Positions 25,659 through 34,992 of a DNA stretch of 44,397 bases are shown here, piece by piece; positions within the stretch are counted from its first letter, which is position 1, and every line of letters begins with the position of its first letter. Position numbers and translations under genes: made by a program. Source of the stretch: Lachnospiraceae bacterium AD3010 (GTDB lineage: Bacteria > Bacillota > Clostridia > Lachnospirales > Lachnospiraceae); contig KK211389.1 in NCBI GenBank assembly GCA_000622025.1, positions 315,457-359,853 of the forward strand. Reading direction: 5' to 3'. Under the pieces are notes generated by a model. That model saw only the letters and a program-made list of their open reading frames with translations, was not told the DNA's origin and ran no database searches.

Positions 25659-26992
25659 ATTCTGTATATGCGGTAACAGTTCTTTCCCGCTTCCTTTGCT
25701 TCATAAAGTGCTTTGTCCGCGGCCTTAAAAAGACTTTCATAGTCCACGCCGTCTCTGGCAAAATAGGAAATCCCTATACTGCAGCTTATCCCCACGGTCT
25801 TTCCCCTGTCGGTGAAATCCCTCTTTATGGCATTATTAAGCTTCTTTGCCCTTTCTTCCGCGATGTTCCTTGTGGTGTTCCTCATAAACACCATAAATTC
25901 GTCTCCTCCCATACGTCCGACATAATCAGACTCCCGGAAGGTCTCTCTTATACACCCGGCAACAAATTTTATGACCCGGTCTCCGAAATCGTGACCCAGC
26001 GTATCATTTACGTTTTTGAAATTATCCGTATCTATCATCATCATGGCGTGGCAGGAATTAACATCTCCACCCGCCAGAAACTTCTCAATCCTGGACTGCA
26101 TCGCGGTCTTATTTAAGAGTCCGGTCATACCGTCCCTTAAAGCCTTCTCCACAAGCTCCTCGGTCCTCTTCTTTTCCTCGGTGATATCCTTTGCCGAGCC
26201 GATGACCCTTATCACCCTTTCCTGCTTATCCGTGAAGCTTGCATAGCTCATTCTGAACCATACATAATCCCTGCCATCCTTCGCCTTTATCCTGTATTCC
26301 ACCGTGCCCTTTTTCACGCCCTTAAGGCACTCTTCAAAAAGCCCTGTGCAGGTATCAAGATCGTCCGGATGTATAACATCCCCCAGCCGTTTATTTGCCA
26401 GGAAATGCCTTATCACCCTGCGTCTCCCCTCCCTGTCCTTTTCGGAGGTCTCCATAATATCGCTGATCACATTATAGTCGTATTCCGTATTGTCAACGGC
26501 TTCCTCGATGAGCTTCAGCCTTTCGGTCTCCATAAAGAGCTGCTCAGTATTTCTCTGGAGCTCGGCCTGGATAAGCTTCTCATTGGTAACGTCATTAAGC
26601 ACCACGAGAAATCTTTTCCTGCCCTCGCTGTCCGTATAGAGCCTGCCCTTATGATAGACCCAGACTATATCGTCCGTAAGCCCACGTACCCTGTAGGTAA
26701 GCTCCACGCTGTCAAAGAATGAAGTCTGGTTCGCTATCTGTTCCCTTACCATGGCTCTGTCAAATTTATAGACGAAGAGCTCGAAGCTGTTAAAAAAGTG
26801 CTCTCTGAAGCTCTTCTCCGAACAGCCGAAAATGTTTAATAAACCCTCACTTACATAGCCTATCTTCTCACTTTCGGCGTCATATTCCATGACTCCACCC
26901 GGTATATTGTCAAGCAGCATTGAAAGCATCTGTTTCGTGCTATTAAGCTCTGCTTCAAGGCTTTTCATTTTTTCATTCTCTGTATCGGCCAT
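25655..26992 (-). CDS. PAS-PAS-GGDEF diguanylate cyclase
   Basis: A 445-aa soluble protein. An N-terminal helix leads into a PAS domain (about 25-140, with VVLNDVTNEK at its end), a second PAS (about 150-275, ending IGSAKDITEEKKR) and a GGDEF domain (about 280-445). The active-site motif is intact, RMGGDEFMVF (GGDEF at 362-366), and RESD at 353-356 is an inhibitory I-site, five residues upstream. It should make c-di-GMP from GTP with product feedback, under control of an unknown signal sensed by the PAS domains. The -10 of its promoter lies only 8 bp before the ATG, so either the mRNA is leaderless or translation starts at Met9 (26968). Confidence 0.92.
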   Translation of the reverse strand: MADTENEKMKSLEAELNSTKQMLSMLLDNIPGGVMEYDAESEKIGYVSEGLLNIFGCSEKSFREHFFNSFELFVYKFDRAMVREQIANQTSFFDSVELTYRVRGLTDDIVWVYHKGRLYTDSEGRKRFLVVLNDVTNEKLIQAELQRNTEQLFMETERLKLIEEAVDNTEYDYNVISDIMETSEKDREGRRRVIRHFLANKRLGDVIHPDDLDTCTGLFEECLKGVKKGTVEYRIKAKDGRDYVWFRMSYASFTDKQERVIRVIGSAKDITEEKKRTEELVEKALRDGMTGLLNKTAMQSRIEKFLAGGDVNSCHAMMMIDTDNFKNVNDTLGHDFGDRVIKFVAGCIRETFRESDYVGRMGGDEFMVFMRNTTRNIAEERAKKLNNAIKRDFTDRGKTVGISCSIGISYFARDGVDYESLFKAADKALYEAKEAGKNCYRIYRI

Positions 26993-27000
26993 ACAGAATA

Positions 27001-27029
27001 ATTATAGCTTTTTTGTCCCTCTCTATCAA
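27001..27029 (-). promoter_or_regulatory. Strong sigma-A promoter of the diguanylate cyclase
   Basis: TTGATA (complement of 27024-27029), a 17-bp spacer and TATAAT (complement of 27001-27006). Transcription should start near 26994-26996, almost at the annotated ATG at 26992. Confidence 0.75.
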
Positions 27030-27053
27030 GACAGACCCTCCGGGCGTCCAGTG

Positions 27054-28124
27054 TCATTCACCGAGTGCTGAAAGCTTTTCCGCCATATCTGCTCCCGTCA
27101 GGGCTTCTATCACATTATCAAGATCCCCTTCCATTACCTTTTCCAGAGAATAAATGGTTAGTCCGATACGGTGATCCGTAAGCCTGGACTGAGGGAAATT
27201 ATAGGTCCTTATCTTTTCAGAACGGTCACCGGTCCCGACCTGGGATTTCCTTAAATCCGCTTCCTCCGCATGGGCCTTTTCCTTATTCAGTTCATACAGT
27301 TTTGCCCTAAGCACCTTAAAGGCCTTTGCCTTATTCTTTATCTGTGATTTTTCATCCTGACAGGAAATGACTATCCCTGTCGGGAAATGTGTAAGCCTCA
27401 CGGCAGAGTCCGTTGTGTTTACACACTGTCCTCCGTTTCCGGAAGCCCTGAACACATCTATACGGCAGTCATTCGGATCGATATTGACCTCTATTTCCGT
27501 AGCCTCCGGCATAATAGCAACCGTTACGGTGGAGGTATGTATCCTTCCTCCAGACTCCGTTTCCGGAACCCGCTGCACCCTGTGGACTCCGCTCTCATAC
27601 TTCAGCTTTGAATAGGCTCCCTTCCCGTTAATCATAAAGCTTACAAATTTGAAGCCTCCGATGCCTGTATCCTCCACATCTGTGGTCTCTACCGAAAAGC
27701 CGTTTTTCTCCGCGTATTTTACATACATGCGGTACAGACTGTAGGCAAAAAGCGCAGCCTCCTCACCTCCGGCACCGGCTCTTATCTCCACGATCACGTT
27801 TCTGTCGTCATCATCATCCTTCGGGATCAGCTTTAACTTGAGCTCCCTTTCAAGTTCCGGACGCTTTTTCAGGGCATCATTCAGTTCCTCCTTTGCAAGA
27901 GCCTTAAGCTCCGGATCCTCCTCGGACTTTATCATTTCCTCGGAATCCGAAACAGCCCTCTCATTTGCCTCATATGCCCTGTATGCTTCAACCACGGGAG
28001 ACAGTTTTCCCTGTTCCTTTAATAACTCCATGTAAAGCTTTGAATCCTCGCTTGTACCGGGGTTATTAAGTCTCTGTGTTATCTCCTCATACTTAAGTAC
28101 CATTTCATTCAGCTTTTCAAACAT
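27054..28124 (-). CDS. prfA: Peptide chain release factor 1
   Basis: Recognises UAA and UAG and triggers peptide release. The 356-aa protein has the RF1 tripeptide region [10 protein letters not shown] (Pro187-Glu188-Thr189, the P-x-T type) and the catalytic [16 protein letters not shown] with GGQ at 231-233. Most RF1 proteins I know read GAGGQHVN here; the Asn and Cys are mild variants. It overlaps prmC by 16 bp. PrmC methylates the GGQ glutamine, so the two belong together. Confidence 0.97.
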   Translation of the reverse strand: MFEKLNEMVLKYEEITQRLNNPGTSEDSKLYMELLKEQGKLSPVVEAYRAYEANERAVSDSEEMIKSEEDPELKALAKEELNDALKKRPELERELKLKLIPKDDDDDRNVIVEIRAGAGGEEAALFAYSLYRMYVKYAEKNGFSVETTDVEDTGIGGFKFVSFMINGKGAYSKLKYESGVHRVQRVPETESGGRIHTSTVTVAIMPEATEIEVNIDPNDCRIDVFRASGNGGQCVNTTDSAVRLTHFPTGIVISCQDEKSQIKNKAKAFKVLRAKLYELNKEKAHAEEADLRKSQVGTGDRSEKIRTYNFPQSRLTDHRIGLTIYSLEKVMEGDLDNVIEALTGADMAEKLSALGE

Positions 28125-28945
28125 TTCACTACTCTTTCGTTTCCGGAATAATCCTTAAATACCTCGATATACTTATACCCTTCTTCCCTGAGGATAGCTG
28201 CTACATCCTTTCCTTCATCATGCCCTGTCTCAAATATCAGGCTGCCTCCGCTATTTAAATGAGGCTTTGCCTCCTCTGCAATGCGTCTGTAAAAATCAAG
28301 TCCGTCCTCACCCCCGTCAAGGGCATTTAAGGGCTCAAAAAGCCTTACCTCCTCCATAAGCCCCCCGATCTCTTTACTCTTGATGTAGGGAGGATTGCAG
28401 AGGATATGATCAAAGACAGAGCTGATATTTCCGAACAGATCGCTTTTGATAAAGTTTACATCCGTGATACCAAGGGCCCGGGCATTTTCTCCGGCAAGAT
28501 CAAGTGCGGCGTCGGAAATATCTGCCCCCGTTCCTTTAATATCGTTTTTATATTTCATCAGAGATAAAAGGATGCATCCGCTGCCGGTACACATATCAAG
28601 GACTTCCGATCCGTCCTGCACGATCTTTAAGGCTTCCTCCACCAAAAACTCCGTATCTATCCTGGGGATCAGTACATTCTCCGAAACCTGAAACCTTAAC
28701 CCCATAAAGTCCGTACAGCGCGTGATAAGCTGCAGAGGGACATGCCTTTTTCTTTTTTCTATGGCTTCCCTATAGCGCTTTTCTTCTTCGCTTTTTAGCT
28801 CAGCTTCTTTTCCTTCCGTTAAAAGAAAGGTCCTGTCACAACCGGTTACAAACCTAAGCAGTAATTCACTGTCTATCTTATGTTCTTCTATTCCGGCTTC
28901 CGTAAGCACCCTGTCTCCGAATGCGGCAGCCTCACTATACGTCAT
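28109..28945 (-). CDS. prmC: Release factor glutamine methyltransferase PrmC
   Basis: Methylates the GGQ glutamine of release factors with SAM. I placed the start at 28945 ([10 protein letters not shown]), overlapping the DUF1385 gene end by 11 bp behind AAGGAAAAC; this gives the usual 278 aa. The SAM loop [15 protein letters not shown] and the CNPPYIK active-site motif (Asn184-Tyr187) are present, with the PrmC N-terminal helical domain carrying [12 protein letters not shown]. Confidence 0.95.
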   Translation of the reverse strand: MTYSEAAAFGDRVLTEAGIEEHKIDSELLLRFVTGCDRTFLLTEGKEAELKSEEEKRYREAIEKRKRHVPLQLITRCTDFMGLRFQVSENVLIPRIDTEFLVEEALKIVQDGSEVLDMCTGSGCILLSLMKYKNDIKGTGADISDAALDLAGENARALGITDVNFIKSDLFGNISSVFDHILCNPPYIKSKEIGGLMEEVRLFEPLNALDGGEDGLDFYRRIAEEAKPHLNSGGSLIFETGHDEGKDVAAILREEGYKYIEVFKDYSGNERVVKCLKS

Positions 28946-29942
28946 TGCCGAAGTTTTCCTTAAGATACGTTTTCCAGTCAAATACCGCCTCAACAGATGC
29001 TATACCAACAAGGATCATTTCGTCATCCGGCTCCGCCGTGGTGAGCTTCTGCATCATTAGTCCCGGGGCGGAAAGTGAACGGACAAGAGGATTATTGCTC
29101 CGACCGGCAAGTCTTATAAACTCATATGCGACTCCTGCGATAAGCGGGATTAAAAGGATACGGAGAACAGCACGAAGTATCCTGCTTTTAAGGTCAATAA
29201 GGGAGAAAAACAGGATCGACACCACCATCACATAGAGTAAAAAGCTGGTTCCGCACCTCCTGTGCTCTCTGGAAGCCGCCCTGACATTTTCAAGATTAAG
29301 CTCATGGCCAGTTTCCAGGCAGTTTATGCATTTATGCTCGGCTCCGTGATAACGAAATACCCGCCTGATATCCTCCATTAGGGAAATGGCTTTTATGTAT
29401 ATCACAAAGATCACAAGCCTTATAATTCCCTCGATAAGGGCAAGAAGCTTTGTGGATACCACCCACTTTGAAAATACAAGCGACAGGTAATAGGGTATCA
29501 CCATAAACAGTCCCAGCGAGAAAAATAAAGCCACTATTGTAACTGCCACCGATACGGCGCCCATTCCGCCCGTTTTCTCGGAGGCACTCATAATCTCTAT
29601 ATTATCTGCCTTCTTTTCCGTATCTACGGATGCTTTCTCTTCCTCCGGGATTTCAGCCTTTTTTTCGCCTTCTGTTTCCTCCGTAAAGAAATCAGCGGAA
29701 AAATTTATCGCCTTCATCCCAAGGACCAGAGAATCAATGAAGCCTGCGATCCCCCGTAGAATGGGTATCTTTGACACCGCTTCAGAGGGTATCACCCCTG
29801 AATACTTATCCTTTATCACGGCTATTTCCCCGTCGGGCTTCCTGACGGCCACGGCGTAATCATCCTTATTTCTCATCATTACGCCCTCCATAACAGCCTG
29901 TCCGCCTATTCCGGAATACTTTGCATTACAGTTTTTTTCCAT
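28935..29942 (-). CDS. DUF1385 membrane protein (YqhQ-like)
   Basis: A 335-aa protein with the conserved N-terminus GGQAVMEGVMMRN, the RKPDGEI region, PILRGIAGFIDSL, and several membrane helices (about 150-175, 180-205 and 250-290). FRYHGAEHKCINCLETG and the RRCGTSFLL segment are family hallmarks. A charged insert of about 45 residues (EETEGEKKAEIPEEEKAS) precedes the first membrane helix. Function is not well established. It commonly sits beside rpmE and prfA/prmC in clostridia, as here. Its start lies just 12 bp beyond the T tract of the rpmE terminator. Confidence 0.93.
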   Translation of the reverse strand: MEKNCNAKYSGIGGQAVMEGVMMRNKDDYAVAVRKPDGEIAVIKDKYSGVIPSEAVSKIPILRGIAGFIDSLVLGMKAINFSADFFTEETEGEKKAEIPEEEKASVDTEKKADNIEIMSASEKTGGMGAVSVAVTIVALFFSLGLFMVIPYYLSLVFSKWVVSTKLLALIEGIIRLVIFVIYIKAISLMEDIRRVFRYHGAEHKCINCLETGHELNLENVRAASREHRRCGTSFLLYVMVVSILFFSLIDLKSRILRAVLRILLIPLIAGVAYEFIRLAGRSNNPLVRSLSAPGLMMQKLTTAEPDDEMILVGIASVEAVFDWKTYLKENFGNDV

Positions 29943-29954
29943 TCATTTTTCCTC

Positions 29955-29989
29955 AAAAAAGAAGAAGCCGCCACCCATAAGGTGACGGC
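29955..29989 (-). terminator. Intrinsic terminator of rpmE
   Basis: GCCGTCACC / GGTGGCGGC makes a 9-bp stem (one G-U pair) with a 5-nt loop and a TTCTTCTTTTTT tail on the minus strand. It is directly upstream of the DUF1385 ribosome binding site, so DUF1385-prmC-prfA depend on read-through or their own promoter. Confidence 0.85.
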
Positions 29990-30003
29990 CAAAATCCTTA
30001 ATC

Positions 30004-30207
30004 TTATCCCTTCATACCATACTTCTTATTGAACTTGTCAATCCTGCCGTCAGCACGGGTTGCCTTCTGCATTCCCGTATAGAAGGGATGACACTTGGAG
30101 CACACTTCAACTCTTATTTCCTGCTTTGTGGAGCCGGTCGTAAAAGTATTTCCGCAGTTACAAGTTACCTTTGCCTGATAATATTTAGGCTGAATTTCCT
30201 GATTCAT
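30004..30207 (-). CDS. rpmE: Ribosomal protein L31, zinc type
   Basis: A 67-aa large-subunit protein. [19 protein letters not shown] begins at the ATG at 30207, with AAAGGTGAG well spaced upstream; a GTG three codons earlier overlaps that site. Zinc-binding C-x-C (TCNCGN) and C-x-x-C (VCSKCHPF) are both present, and FNKKYGMKG ends the protein. It has its own promoter and terminator. Confidence 0.96.
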   Translation of the reverse strand: MNQEIQPKYYQAKVTCNCGNTFTTGSTKQEIRVEVCSKCHPFYTGMQKATRADGRIDKFNKKYGMKG

Positions 30208-30285
30208 GATACTCACCTTTCTTCATTGACCGTAGATTACCAACCCGCGATCCAAAATACAAACCGTTTTATAAACAGCCTGTAA

Positions 30286-30314
30286 AGGATAACATAGTCG
30301 GCAATAAATTGCAA
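30286..30314 (-). promoter_or_regulatory. Promoter of rpmE
   Basis: TTGCAA (complement of 30309-30314), 17-bp spacer, extended -10 TG-T-TATCCT (complement of 30286-30291). About 80 bp of leader precede the ATG. Confidence 0.55.
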
Positions 30315-30337
30315 TACCCCCGTCAGGTCAGTATCAT

Positions 30338-30532
30338 GTCATCCTGAGCGTCAGCGACGCATATCCCACATCGAAGATGTGGGATGCCGCCCCGGCGAGG
30401 TTTATCCCACATCGAAGATGTGGGATGCCACCCCGGCGAGGGGTTGCGAAGCAACAGGAAGGATCTTTCCCCCGTTAAAGAAGATTCTTCGCTTCGCTCA
30501 GAATGACACCGCCATAACAGCTCAGAGTGACA
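30338..30532 (+). repeat. Long dispersed repeat copy with internal 41-bp duplication
   Basis: Starts GTCATCCTGAGC and reaches CTCAGAATGAC at 30507; a further CTCAGAGTGAC ends at 30531. The block from ATCCCACATC through GGCGAGG occurs twice, at 30363-30400 and 30404-30441 (period 41 bp, one base different). The extra right end includes the stop codon of the aldo/keto reductase gene. With the rpmE promoter, this accounts for the gap 30217-30521. Confidence 0.82.
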
Positions 30533-31526
30533 CCGCCTGTGAATAGCATTCGTCGATAAGCTTAAGCTCTTCATCACTAAAATCCGTATTATCAAGTGCC
30601 TTTACGTTATCGAGTATCTGTCTGCTCTTTGACGCCCCAATAAGGGCACTGGTCACGGTTCCGTCCCGGAGTACCCATGCAAGTGCCATTTCCGGAAGTG
30701 TCTGACCCCGCTTCCCTGCAAGCTCATTAAGCCTTCTCACAGCTTTAAGCTTTTCCGGCGTGACGGAGCTTTCCTTAAGGAATCTCCCGTCCCTTCTTAT
30801 CCTGCTGTCCTCAGGTATACCGTTCCGGTATTTTTCGCTTAAGAGTCCCTGTGCCAGCGGACTGAAAACTATTATTCCCTTTCCGAGCTTAGCGGACATA
30901 TCCTTAAGACCGTTCTTTTCAATGGTCCTGTCGAATATGGAATAGCGGTTCTGGTTTATTATAAAAGGGCACTTATAATCATCCAGTATGGCTGCAGCCT
31001 TCTCTAAAGCAGGTCCGTCATAATTTGATAAGCCCACGTACAGAGCCTTTCCGGATCTGACAATATCGTTAAGGGCTCCCATGCTCTCCTCCAGGGGAGT
31101 TTCGGGATCCATTCTGTGGTGATAGAATATATCCACATAGTCAAGCCCCATCCTTTTTAAGGACTGGTCGAGGCTGGCAATAAGATGCTTTCTGCTGCCC
31201 CAGCTCCCGTAGGGGCCCTCCCACATATCATAGCCGGCCTTTGTGGTGATTATAATCTCATCACGGTAGCTGTACAGCTCTTCCTTAAGTATCCTTCCGA
31301 AATTGATCTCAGCATCACCGGGCTCCGGTCCGTAATTATTCGCAAGATCAAATAAGGTTATCCCGGAATCAAAGGCTGTAAAAAGGAGCTCCTTCATATT
31401 CTCCCGGTCAGCATTGCCTCCGAAATTATGCCATAAGCCGAAGGATATCCCGGGAAGCTTTAGCCCCGACTTACCGGAATTACGGTACTTCATATTGTCG
31501 TATCTTTTATTCTGTGCCTTGTACAA
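30522..31526 (-). CDS. Aldo/keto reductase, YghZ-like
   Basis: A 334-aa NADPH-dependent oxidoreductase of the (beta/alpha)8 AKR fold. Catalytic residues are visible as FDLANNYG (Asp and Tyr), ITTKAGY (Lys) and FYHHRMD (His); the cofactor region near the C-terminus reads SALIGASKSRQILDNV. The N-terminus KRYDNMKYRNSGKSGLKLP resembles E. coli YghZ, an L-glyceraldehyde-3-phosphate reductase, including the short leader before the first strand; this supports the TTG start at 31526, which overlaps the HD-GYP gene end by 20 bp. The last codons (AVSL) and stop come from the dispersed repeat. Confidence 0.9.
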   Translation of the reverse strand: MYKAQNKRYDNMKYRNSGKSGLKLPGISFGLWHNFGGNADRENMKELLFTAFDSGITLFDLANNYGPEPGDAEINFGRILKEELYSYRDEIIITTKAGYDMWEGPYGSWGSRKHLIASLDQSLKRMGLDYVDIFYHHRMDPETPLEESMGALNDIVRSGKALYVGLSNYDGPALEKAAAILDDYKCPFIINQNRYSIFDRTIEKNGLKDMSAKLGKGIIVFSPLAQGLLSEKYRNGIPEDSRIRRDGRFLKESSVTPEKLKAVRRLNELAGKRGQTLPEMALAWVLRDGTVTSALIGASKSRQILDNVKALDNTDFSDEELKLIDECYSQAVSL

Positions 31527-33639
31527 GCTGTCCGCTCTCCTCTTCTATAATGTTTCCTATCATTATCTTATTGTCCTCAGCTGTTTCTATCACTCTGTCC
31601 CTGTTTTCCAGGAATACCCTTACTATTTCGGGATCAAAGCTCTTTCCCGCACCCTCCTCTATGATGCCAAAGGCCGTGTCATAGCTCATGGGCTCCTTGT
31701 AGCTTCTCTTTGAAAGCAGGGCATCGAAAACATCGGAAACCGCCATTATACGCGCGGATAACGGGATCTCGGTTCCCTTTATTCCCGTAGGATACCCGGT
31801 TCCATCCCACTTCTCATGGTGATAGGCAGCTACATTCAGCGCCTCCCTAAGATATCCGGAATCGCCTGTAAGCTTAATCGCGCTTTCAATAATGTCCTTT
31901 CCGGCAGTGGTGTGCTTCTTCATTTCGGCAAATTCCTCGTCCGTAAGCCTTCCCGGCTTATTCAGAATGACATCCGACACCTGTATCTTCCCGACATCAT
32001 GAAGAGGAGCCGCGTAGTTTACGGTCTTCACATACTCCTCATCATTCATAAGCTCGCTGTAGACACCCTTTTCCTTTAATAGCTCCATAATGAGCCTCAC
32101 GTAGGCAGCAGTCTTCCGTATATGGTCACCCGTGCACTTATCCCTGCTCTCCACCAGATTTGCAAGAACGTATATTAGTCCGCTCTGCATAAACTCTATC
32201 TGATCGCTCTTCTCCTTAACCTCTTCCAGATATTTCACGGTATCGCTCAAGGTCTTAACGAGCACCTGATAGAGGTTTTCCAGCTCGTTTGCGGTGGAGA
32301 TATCAAGAGCCTTCATCCTGTCCACGCTTACCTCAAGAGCCTGCTCGGAGTTATAGGCGAATTCACCTGAAGCATGTGTCATGGCTCCAACCGGATATGT
32401 CAGGTGATAATTAAAGAACCAGAGAGAAAGTACCAGCACAAGGATGAAGAAGCCTATAAACAGGGACAGTATCTTTGCAAGGAAGCTGATGCCGTTACTC
32501 ACGATGTCCTTCATGCTGATATCGGCACAGGCATAGCAGACGCAGTTACCGTCCTTGTCATAGACCGGCTCATAATCCGAAAGAAGCCAGCCGTAACGGT
32601 CACTCACAACAACAGGATCCACCTGTCTCCCGTTCATAAGCTCCTTCTTAAAGGGCAGAAAATCCTTTTCATACGGAAGAAGCGTTCCTGCCTTCTCTCC
32701 CTCAAGTCCTTCCGTATCAAGGTCAAATACCACCTTGTATCCTTCCTCTGTCATCCTGTAGACATAGACAAACTTTATGCTTCCGGAACTATGCAGTATG
32801 CCCCTCAGCTTTTCTTCGGTTTCCAGATACTCCGGTGACGCATCTCCCATTTCGATGAATTCATCAACCTTTTCCGGATCTATGGATGCCGCAGCAAATT
32901 TAGCGGCATCGATACTCATCTCCTTATACTGCTCCATTGACTGGTTCCTGTAGAGGACAAAGCTTATGGCGGTGGTCGCCACCGTTATAAAGAGCATTAT
33001 CAAACATACAAGGATGGATATCTCGCTCTTTAAGGAGAGCCCTCTGGTTCCCGTTCTCTTTACTTCATCTATCTCCTCATGACTAAGCGGTTTCTGCCGC
33101 CAGTCCGTAAGGCTTAAAAGCGAAGCTGTGTCCTTCGGCATCACCTTCAGAAGACCGTAGGTGCATACAACGGTGATTGCTTTATCAACCATGTCAAGCA
33201 TAAAATCATAGGATATCTGTGAAACAAAGCCCTGCTCCGAAGGACCGAAGATAAACCAGGTAAGGATCGACCCCAGAACACCGCCTATCAATGCAAGAAA
33301 GGGGATAGTAAAAAGCGCTTTGAAAAAGCTCTTAAAATACCCCTTATCAGCAAAAAACGTCGCGGTAATGGCAATGAGTACGCTAATACCCGCATAGTAC
33401 ATATTAGTGAGATCTGCGGTGGAATTAATGATATTTGTGATATAACCCACAAAAATACCGGGCAGATACCCTCCGAGCACAGCCCCGAGAAGAGTTCCGA
33501 TATTATCCACGTATAGGGGAAGACCGAAGAACTTTACAAGCCTGTTTACGGAAATATTGATGAAAACAAAAAGCAGGTAGACAAGGATAAGTTTCAGCTT
33601 ATTCTTTTTCTTCCCGTCCATATTCGGATGGTTATCCAT
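31507..33639 (-). CDS. Membrane HD-GYP c-di-GMP phosphodiesterase
   Basis: A 710-aa sensor enzyme. Residues 15-165 form a five- to six-helix membrane domain with LYVDNIGTLLGAVLGGYLPG, like ECF-transporter S components. After a cytoplasmic linker, a helix (about 205-230), an extracytoplasmic sensor (about 231-385, PAS/Cache-like) and another helix (about 386-410) follow. The output is an HD-GYP domain (about 480-685) with PLHDVGKI (His547, Asp548), HHEKWDGTGYP (GYP at 615-617) and further metal ligands, so it should hydrolyse c-di-GMP. A GGAGGTGG site precedes the ATG. It is transcribed with the aldo/keto reductase. Confidence 0.92.
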   Translation of the reverse strand: MDNHPNMDGKKKNKLKLILVYLLFVFINISVNRLVKFFGLPLYVDNIGTLLGAVLGGYLPGIFVGYITNIINSTADLTNMYYAGISVLIAITATFFADKGYFKSFFKALFTIPFLALIGGVLGSILTWFIFGPSEQGFVSQISYDFMLDMVDKAITVVCTYGLLKVMPKDTASLLSLTDWRQKPLSHEEIDEVKRTGTRGLSLKSEISILVCLIMLFITVATTAISFVLYRNQSMEQYKEMSIDAAKFAAASIDPEKVDEFIEMGDASPEYLETEEKLRGILHSSGSIKFVYVYRMTEEGYKVVFDLDTEGLEGEKAGTLLPYEKDFLPFKKELMNGRQVDPVVVSDRYGWLLSDYEPVYDKDGNCVCYACADISMKDIVSNGISFLAKILSLFIGFFILVLVLSLWFFNYHLTYPVGAMTHASGEFAYNSEQALEVSVDRMKALDISTANELENLYQVLVKTLSDTVKYLEEVKEKSDQIEFMQSGLIYVLANLVESRDKCTGDHIRKTAAYVRLIMELLKEKGVYSELMNDEEYVKTVNYAAPLHDVGKIQVSDVILNKPGRLTDEEFAEMKKHTTAGKDIIESAIKLTGDSGYLREALNVAAYHHEKWDGTGYPTGIKGTEIPLSARIMAVSDVFDALLSKRSYKEPMSYDTAFGIIEEGAGKSFDPEIVRVFLENRDRVIETAEDNKIMIGNIIEEESGQLVQGTE

Positions 33640-33690
33640 ACTTTTAAGCCACCTCCAATTTAAGATTAGTGCGGGTCACTTATGCACATT

Positions 33691-33699
33691 ATCATAACA
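33691..33699 (-). promoter_or_regulatory. Possible extended -10 promoter of the HD-GYP gene
   Basis: TG-T-TATGAT on the minus strand, overlapping the antiporter stop codon. No convincing -35 is present. Confidence 0.35.
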
Positions 33700-34942
33700 C
33701 ATTCCCCTGGCAAATACTGAATACTTTTTTCATTGTAAGTCCCTGGATAACCGTGGTGAAAAATACTATAGCGTATGCGCAGCCAAGGATAACGTGATAA
33801 TCATCTGCAGGAACAAAGCCCCTTGTACTCATGGCAAGGGCAATGGAAAGCCCTCCCCTTAAGCCTCCCCAGGTAAAGAGCAGGGAAAAACCGCTTTTTT
33901 TGTATCCGTCAGGCAGCTCTCCGATAAAGACGGTTCCGGTATATACACTTAAATACCGGGAGATAAAATTGATGAATACTGCAGCGACGGACAGTATCCC
34001 GACCATCGGCATCTGGAGTATGCGTACAAAGGAAAGACCGAGTATCACATATAATATCGAATTCAGGAGTACATCAAGGCTTTCCCAGAAGGAATCAAGC
34101 TCTTTTAGCTCTTCATCCTTATTTACCCTTTCCCTCACAGTTGAGAACAGCACTCCGTTTACCACACAGGCGATCGCACCGGAGCAGCCAAGAAGCTCAC
34201 ATAAGAAAAATGAAAGTGAGACCGACAGAAGGGAAGTGAATATCTTTCTCTGTGAATCCCCGGTATGGAAAAGGAGAAAAAGACAGACAGCACTGACAGC
34301 CGCTCCGATAAGGACGGCACCCAGTATCTCCCTGCACATAAGAAGAACAAAAGAACCGCTCTCCCCTGCAGCCACCATCCCGGAAAAGCATACAAAGAGT
34401 GCAACTCCCACCCCGTCATTAAGAAGAGACTCAGCCTCCATAAGGAAGCCTGTTTTTCTCGGAAGGCCGAACTTCTTAAGTATACTTGTGGCCGCAATGG
34501 GATCCGTAGGCGCTATGATGCTTCCGAACATAAGGCACATCGGAAGGGAAAAGCCCAGCTTCAGTGTAAGTGACAGGGCAAAGAACAACAGACCGTAGAT
34601 ACCTGCTCCAAGCAATGTGCATAAAAAGGCCAGGACAGATACGGATTTTGCATTCTTCCTGAAGTCATAGAGCTTAAGGTTTCTGGACCCTGCAAAAAGC
34701 ATAAAGCAAAGAACACCCTTCATAAGGAACTTATTCAGGTCAAATACCTGAATGCTCTGCAGCACCTCCTTTATGGAGAGACCCCCGCTTCCTGCAAGTA
34801 TAAGGGTGATGATGCCACCTGCCACAGCCGAAAAAAGCAGCAGTGATATTTCATATGTAAGGTGGGTCACCTTTTCATTGATAAAACCGATAATAACTAT
34901 CAGAAAAAGCATCAGTGATGCAATAAACAAAAAATCATTCAT
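33692..34942 (-). CDS. Cation:proton antiporter, CPA1 (NhaP-like)
   Basis: A 416-aa integral membrane protein with about twelve helices. Family motifs are SIIAPTDPIAA, with the ion-coordinating Asp, and MEAESLLNDGVGVALF, both typical of Na+(K+)/H+ antiporters, plus FTWGGLRGGLSIALA near the C-terminal helices. It exchanges monovalent cations for protons across the membrane. I start it at 34942 (MNDFLFIASL) with AGAGG upstream; the longer frame adds 26 soluble residues without support. There is no C-terminal regulatory domain. Confidence 0.92.
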   Translation of the reverse strand: MNDFLFIASLMLFLIVIIGFINEKVTHLTYEISLLLFSAVAGGIITLILAGSGGLSIKEVLQSIQVFDLNKFLMKGVLCFMLFAGSRNLKLYDFRKNAKSVSVLAFLCTLLGAGIYGLLFFALSLTLKLGFSLPMCLMFGSIIAPTDPIAATSILKKFGLPRKTGFLMEAESLLNDGVGVALFVCFSGMVAAGESGSFVLLMCREILGAVLIGAAVSAVCLFLLFHTGDSQRKIFTSLLSVSLSFFLCELLGCSGAIACVVNGVLFSTVRERVNKDEELKELDSFWESLDVLLNSILYVILGLSFVRILQMPMVGILSVAAVFINFISRYLSVYTGTVFIGELPDGYKKSGFSLLFTWGGLRGGLSIALAMSTRGFVPADDYHVILGCAYAIVFFTTVIQGLTMKKVFSICQGNVL

Positions 34943-34992
34943 ACTGTTAAACCTCTGTGTTTTTGGATTGGTTCCGGTCTCTGTTTTGATCC

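Noticed and set aside
30323-30595. 90-aa ORF with a CHSERSEESSL phrase
   Set aside because: Translation of the dispersed repeat; such peptides recur wherever the repeat occurs.
33831-34598. 255-aa plus-strand ORF opposite the antiporter
   Set aside because: Long only because of codon bias on the other strand; the antiporter has clear CPA1 motifs.
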